17,330 bases of DNA from JBHGBM01 sp041946965 (GTDB lineage Bacteria > Acidobacteriota > Terriglobia > Bryobacterales > Bryobacteraceae), in the NCBI GenBank assembly GCA_041946965.1, contig JBHGBM010000103.1:1-17330 (forward strand). Reading direction: 5' to 3'. The position numbers were made by a program, and so were the translations under genes. Below, piece by piece: positions 15,336 to 17,330 of the stretch. Positions within the stretch are counted from its first letter, which is position 1. Each line of letters starts with the position of its first letter. Below the pieces are notes generated by a model. It made no database searches. It had not been told where the DNA came from and was given only the letters and a program-made list of their open reading frames with translations.

Positions 15336-15866
15336 GTACCCGGCCGCCAGGACCGCCAGCGTGCCCACCGCGATGGAAACTCCGTGGGGCAGCGTGAGCG
15401 CCTTCTTGCTCTTCACGTCCAGGTCTTCGCGCGCGAGATACGGCGCGCGCAGATGGCTCAGCTCCGAGATCACGAATCCCACGTTCCACAGCGTGCGGCG
15501 CAGCCGGCCGCGAGCCAGGGAGAGAACGACCGCCGCCACCCCTCCGAAAATGGCGGTGACCACGAAGATATACAGCCAGCACGACGCGCCCGCCAGGGCC
15601 CCCACGGCGCCCATCAGCTTCACGTCGCCCGCGCCCATGGCGTGTATGAGGTAAAGCAGCAGATACCCGCAGAACGCCAGCGCGAAGCCGCCCGCCGAAG
15701 CTTTCAGCCCTTCCCATCCCCCGAAAGCCGTGTTCATCGCCAATCCCGCGAGGAAACCCGCCAGCGAGAGCCGGTTGGGAATGCGGCGGAAACGTATGTC
15801 GTAAGCGGCCGCCGCGATGACGAGCGCGGCCAGCACTGCCTGAATGGCCGGGTGCGGGAGGTGCAT
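15324..15866 (-). CDS. A24 prepilin peptidase, short (CpaA/TadV-like) form
   Basis: A 180-residue membrane aspartyl protease with the two catalytic motifs of family A24: Asp23 in AAYDIRFRRIPN and Asp81 in GAGDVKLMG. Several transmembrane helices run through the sequence (for example 7-21, 57-76, 98-116, 163-177). There is no N-terminal methyltransferase domain, so it is the short form found with Tad/Flp-type pili rather than PilD. It cuts the leader from prepilins at the inner membrane. GGAG stands 5 nt before the ATG at 15866. It converges on comEC with a 12-bp overlap and is divergent from the DUF763 gene. No pilin or secretion ATPase gene lies in the window, so its substrate cannot be named. 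Confidence 0.9.
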   Translation of the reverse strand: MHLPHPAIQAVLAALVIAAAAYDIRFRRIPNRLSLAGFLAGLAMNTAFGGWEGLKASAGGFALAFCGYLLLYLIHAMGAGDVKLMGAVGALAGASCWLYIFVVTAIFGGVAAVVLSLARGRLRRTLWNVGFVISELSHLRAPYLAREDLDVKSKKALTLPHGVSIAVGTLAVLAAGYLSR

Positions 15867-15940
15867 GCGAACTCCAAGTATAAGAAAAAAATCCGGCGAT
15901 CTGCTGGAGGTCTTCCCGGGCGAGAGACAATGAAGGAGAA
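15867..15940. promoter_or_regulatory. Divergent spacer, prepilin peptidase / DUF763
   Basis: These 74 bp separate two divergent genes. On the minus strand TATACT (complement of 15877-15882) follows a run of seven T and could be a -10 for the peptidase gene. On the plus strand AAGGAG at 15933-15938 is the ribosome binding site of the DUF763 gene, unusually close (2 nt) to its ATG. No clear plus-strand promoter box was found. ATG-AAG-GAG-AAA-TGA at 15930-15944 is a chance four-codon frame around the ribosome binding site. Confidence 0.35.
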
Positions 15941-17146
15941 ATGAGACGCTCGGGCACCGCCGACCTGCCGCTGCACGGCGGGCGCGTGCCGGCGTGGCTC
16001 GCCGAACGGATGACGAAGCTCGGCGCCGGGATCGTCGAGATCATCCTGCGCGATTACGGAGCGAGCGCGCTGCTCTCGCGGCTGAGCGACCCGTTCTGGT
16101 TCCAGGCCCTCGGCTCCGTGATGGGCATGGACTGGCACTCTTCCGGCATCACCACCTCCGTCATGGGCGCGCTGAAGCGCGGGCTCAACCCGCGAGCGAG
16201 GGAATTGGGCCTGTTCATCTGCGGCGGGCGCGGCCGGCATTCGCGCGCCACGCCGGACGAGTTGCGCGCCGTGGCCGAAAGCGAGAGCCTGGACGGCGAA
16301 GCCCTGGTGCGCGCCAGCCGCCTCACCGCGCGCGTGGACAACAACGCCATCGCGGACGGTTTCCAGATTTATCTGCACACGTTTGTCGTGACCTCCGCCG
16401 GAGAGTGGGCCGTGGTGCAGCAGGGCATGAATGAGGTCAACCGCACCGCCCGCCGCTACCACTGGCATTCGGCGACGGTGCGCGACTTCACCATCGAACC
16501 GCACACCGGCATTGTGGGCGAGAATCAGGGAGCGATTCTTAACCTGGTGGACGCGCAGGCCCGCCCGGCGCAGGCCGCGCTGCTCGAGATCGTGCGAGAG
16601 CGGCCCGAGGCCACGCTGGCCGAGGCGCGCAAACTCGTGGCGCCGCGCCGTCACGATGTCCGCGCCGGCGATGTCGATCTGAAACGGCTCGGCGCCGTGC
16701 TGGCCGCAGCGTATGAACGCGAGTTCCGTGATTTCGCCTCGCTGCTGCTGTTGGAGAATCTGGGTCCGCGCACGCTGCAATCGCTGGCGCTCATCGCGGA
16801 GGTGGTGCACGGCGCGCCCGCCCGCTTCACCGACCCCGCGCGTTTTTCCTTCGCCCTGGGCGGCAAGGACCGCCACCCCTTCCCGGTGCCGCTCAAGACT
16901 TACGACGAGTCGATCGGTGTGTTGCGGGCGTCTCTTGATCGGGCGCGCGTGGGAGACACGGAGAAGATGGAGGGCTTCAAACGCCTGGACCGTTTCGTCC
17001 GCGCGGTGGAGAAACGCTGCGACCCGCGCGCCGATTTCAACGCCGTGCTGGCGCACGAGCGCGCGATCTCGCCGCGGTTGGGCGGACGCAGCGTATTCGA
17101 TGACAGGAAGGATCTGCCTCCGGCGCAGCTCTCCCTTTTCGATTAG
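15941..17146 (+). CDS. DUF763 protein with C-terminal sliding-clamp-binding-like peptide
   Basis: A 401-residue protein of the DUF763 family, recognised from the opening RRSGTADLPLHGGRVPAWL, DWHSSGITTSVMGALK (64-79), GGRGRHSRATPDEL (95-108), ARVDNNAIADGFQIYLHTF (130-148) and WAVVQQGMN...ARRYHW (156-175). No signal peptide or membrane helix is present, so it is cytoplasmic. Its function is not established. Two details point to DNA: residues 272-290, ENLGPRTLQSLALIAEVVH, have the look of a helix-hairpin-helix (GxG-hairpin followed by a helix), and the last residues are QLSLFD, with Gln396-Phe400 matching the bacterial beta-clamp consensus QL(S/D)LF. The conserved His, Asp and Arg residues of the N-terminal half could form an active site, but this is a guess. 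Its stop is 1 bp from the convergent rpoD stop. Confidence 0.85.
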   Translation: MRRSGTADLPLHGGRVPAWLAERMTKLGAGIVEIILRDYGASALLSRLSDPFWFQALGSVMGMDWHSSGITTSVMGALKRGLNPRARELGLFICGGRGRHSRATPDELRAVAESESLDGEALVRASRLTARVDNNAIADGFQIYLHTFVVTSAGEWAVVQQGMNEVNRTARRYHWHSATVRDFTIEPHTGIVGENQGAILNLVDAQARPAQAALLEIVRERPEATLAEARKLVAPRRHDVRAGDVDLKRLGAVLAAAYEREFRDFASLLLLENLGPRTLQSLALIAEVVHGAPARFTDPARFSFALGGKDRHPFPVPLKTYDESIGVLRASLDRARVGDTEKMEGFKRLDRFVRAVEKRCDPRADFNAVLAHERAISPRLGGRSVFDDRKDLPPAQLSLFD

Positions 17147-17147
17147 G

Positions 17148-17330
17148 CTACTCTCCGCCGTTTTCCAGAAAGGCCCGCAGCCTGTGACTGCGGCTCGGGT
17201 GGCGCAACTTGCGCAGCGCCTTGGCTTCGATCTGGCGGATGCGTTCCCGCGTGACGGCGAAGTTCTGCCCCACTTCCTCCAGCGTGTGCTCGCTGCCGTC
17301 CTCCAGGCCGAAGCGCATCTTGATGATCTT
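17148..17330 (-). CDS. rpoD: RNA polymerase sigma factor RpoD, C-terminal part
   Basis: Only the last 60 codons lie in the window; the gene runs off the right edge. The sequence is sigma-70 region 4: MRFGLEDGSEHTLEEVGQNF, then AVTRERIRQIEAKALRKLRH, the helix-turn-helix that reads the -35 element and touches the flap of RNA polymerase, ending PSRSHRLRAFLENGGE. The exact RQIEAKALRKLRHPSRS wording and the length after it fit the housekeeping sigma factor rather than RpoS or RpoH. The gene ends 1 bp from the stop of the DUF763 gene, in convergent arrangement, with no room for a shared terminator between them. Confidence 0.93.
   Translation of the reverse strand, partial: KIIKMRFGLEDGSEHTLEEVGQNFAVTRERIRQIEAKALRKLRHPSRSHRLRAFLENGGE

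Noticed and set aside
15930..15944. Four-codon frame MKEK before the DUF763 gene
   Set aside because: It consists of the ribosome binding site itself and has no features of a regulatory leader peptide.
15734..17056. Minus-strand open frame (440 codons) opposite the DUF763 gene
   Set aside because: Antisense shadow that also runs into the prepilin peptidase gene in another frame; no domain seen.
1..17330. CRISPR arrays, transposons, tRNA or rRNA genes, phage genes
   Set aside because: No regularly spaced repeats, transposase motifs, tRNA-like cloverleaf or rRNA segments were noticed on reading both strands.

Overview
This window is high-GC DNA in which almost every strand change falls in a very short gap. 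It most resembles an Acidobacteriota genome of the Solibacter/Bryobacter kind. The main pointers are a large Oar-type TonB-dependent receptor with an N-terminal carboxypeptidase-regulatory-like domain and no SusD partner, several small exported proteins with Sec- or Tat-like leaders, and a RpoD C-terminus of ordinary bacterial type. This placement is an inference from gene content; no rRNA or other phylogenetic marker apart from the RpoD fragment is present.

Left part (66-3760, minus strand): a tight three-gene unit read in the order DUF362 protein, clan GH-A glycoside hydrolase, dienelactone-hydrolase-family protein. The first two genes overlap by ATGA and the last two are 6 bp apart. All three products carry export-type N-termini. 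Divergent from it, across about 50 bp, is an exported stand-alone metallo-beta-lactamase-fold protein of ComEC-tail type (3814-4968).

Centre (5002-10660, plus strand): a promoter-like region with a perfect 8-bp dyad precedes a two-gene unit. It encodes a 1089-residue outer-membrane receptor and, overlapping its stop by 7 nt, an exported 774-residue fusion of a formylglycine-generating-enzyme-like (C-type-lectin-like) domain to a fibronectin-III-like plus calcium-site beta-propeller resembling family 11 rhamnogalacturonan lyases. The pairing suggests capture or cleavage of an external polysaccharide and uptake of the products. This is the most system-like part of the window.

After a short intergenic array of three hairpins (10681-10776) come a DUF4920 protein (plus) and, convergent, a BON-domain protein and an enolase-superfamily sugar-acid dehydratase with all galactonate-dehydratase catalytic positions and a Tat-like leader. 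That dehydratase is divergent from comEC (12894-15335), the DNA-uptake channel, through a 31-bp gap with back-to-back -10-like elements. comEC converges on a small A24 prepilin peptidase.

Right part (15941-17330): a DUF763 protein that ends in a near-ideal bacterial sliding-clamp-binding peptide (QLSLF) and holds a helix-hairpin-helix-like segment, converging on the 3' end of rpoD. comEC, the prepilin peptidase and the DUF763 protein are the DNA-handling or pilus-linked genes; the left and centre genes look like carbohydrate-active accessory functions. No mobile element, CRISPR array, tRNA or rRNA was seen, and no gene-free stretch exceeds about 200 bp.
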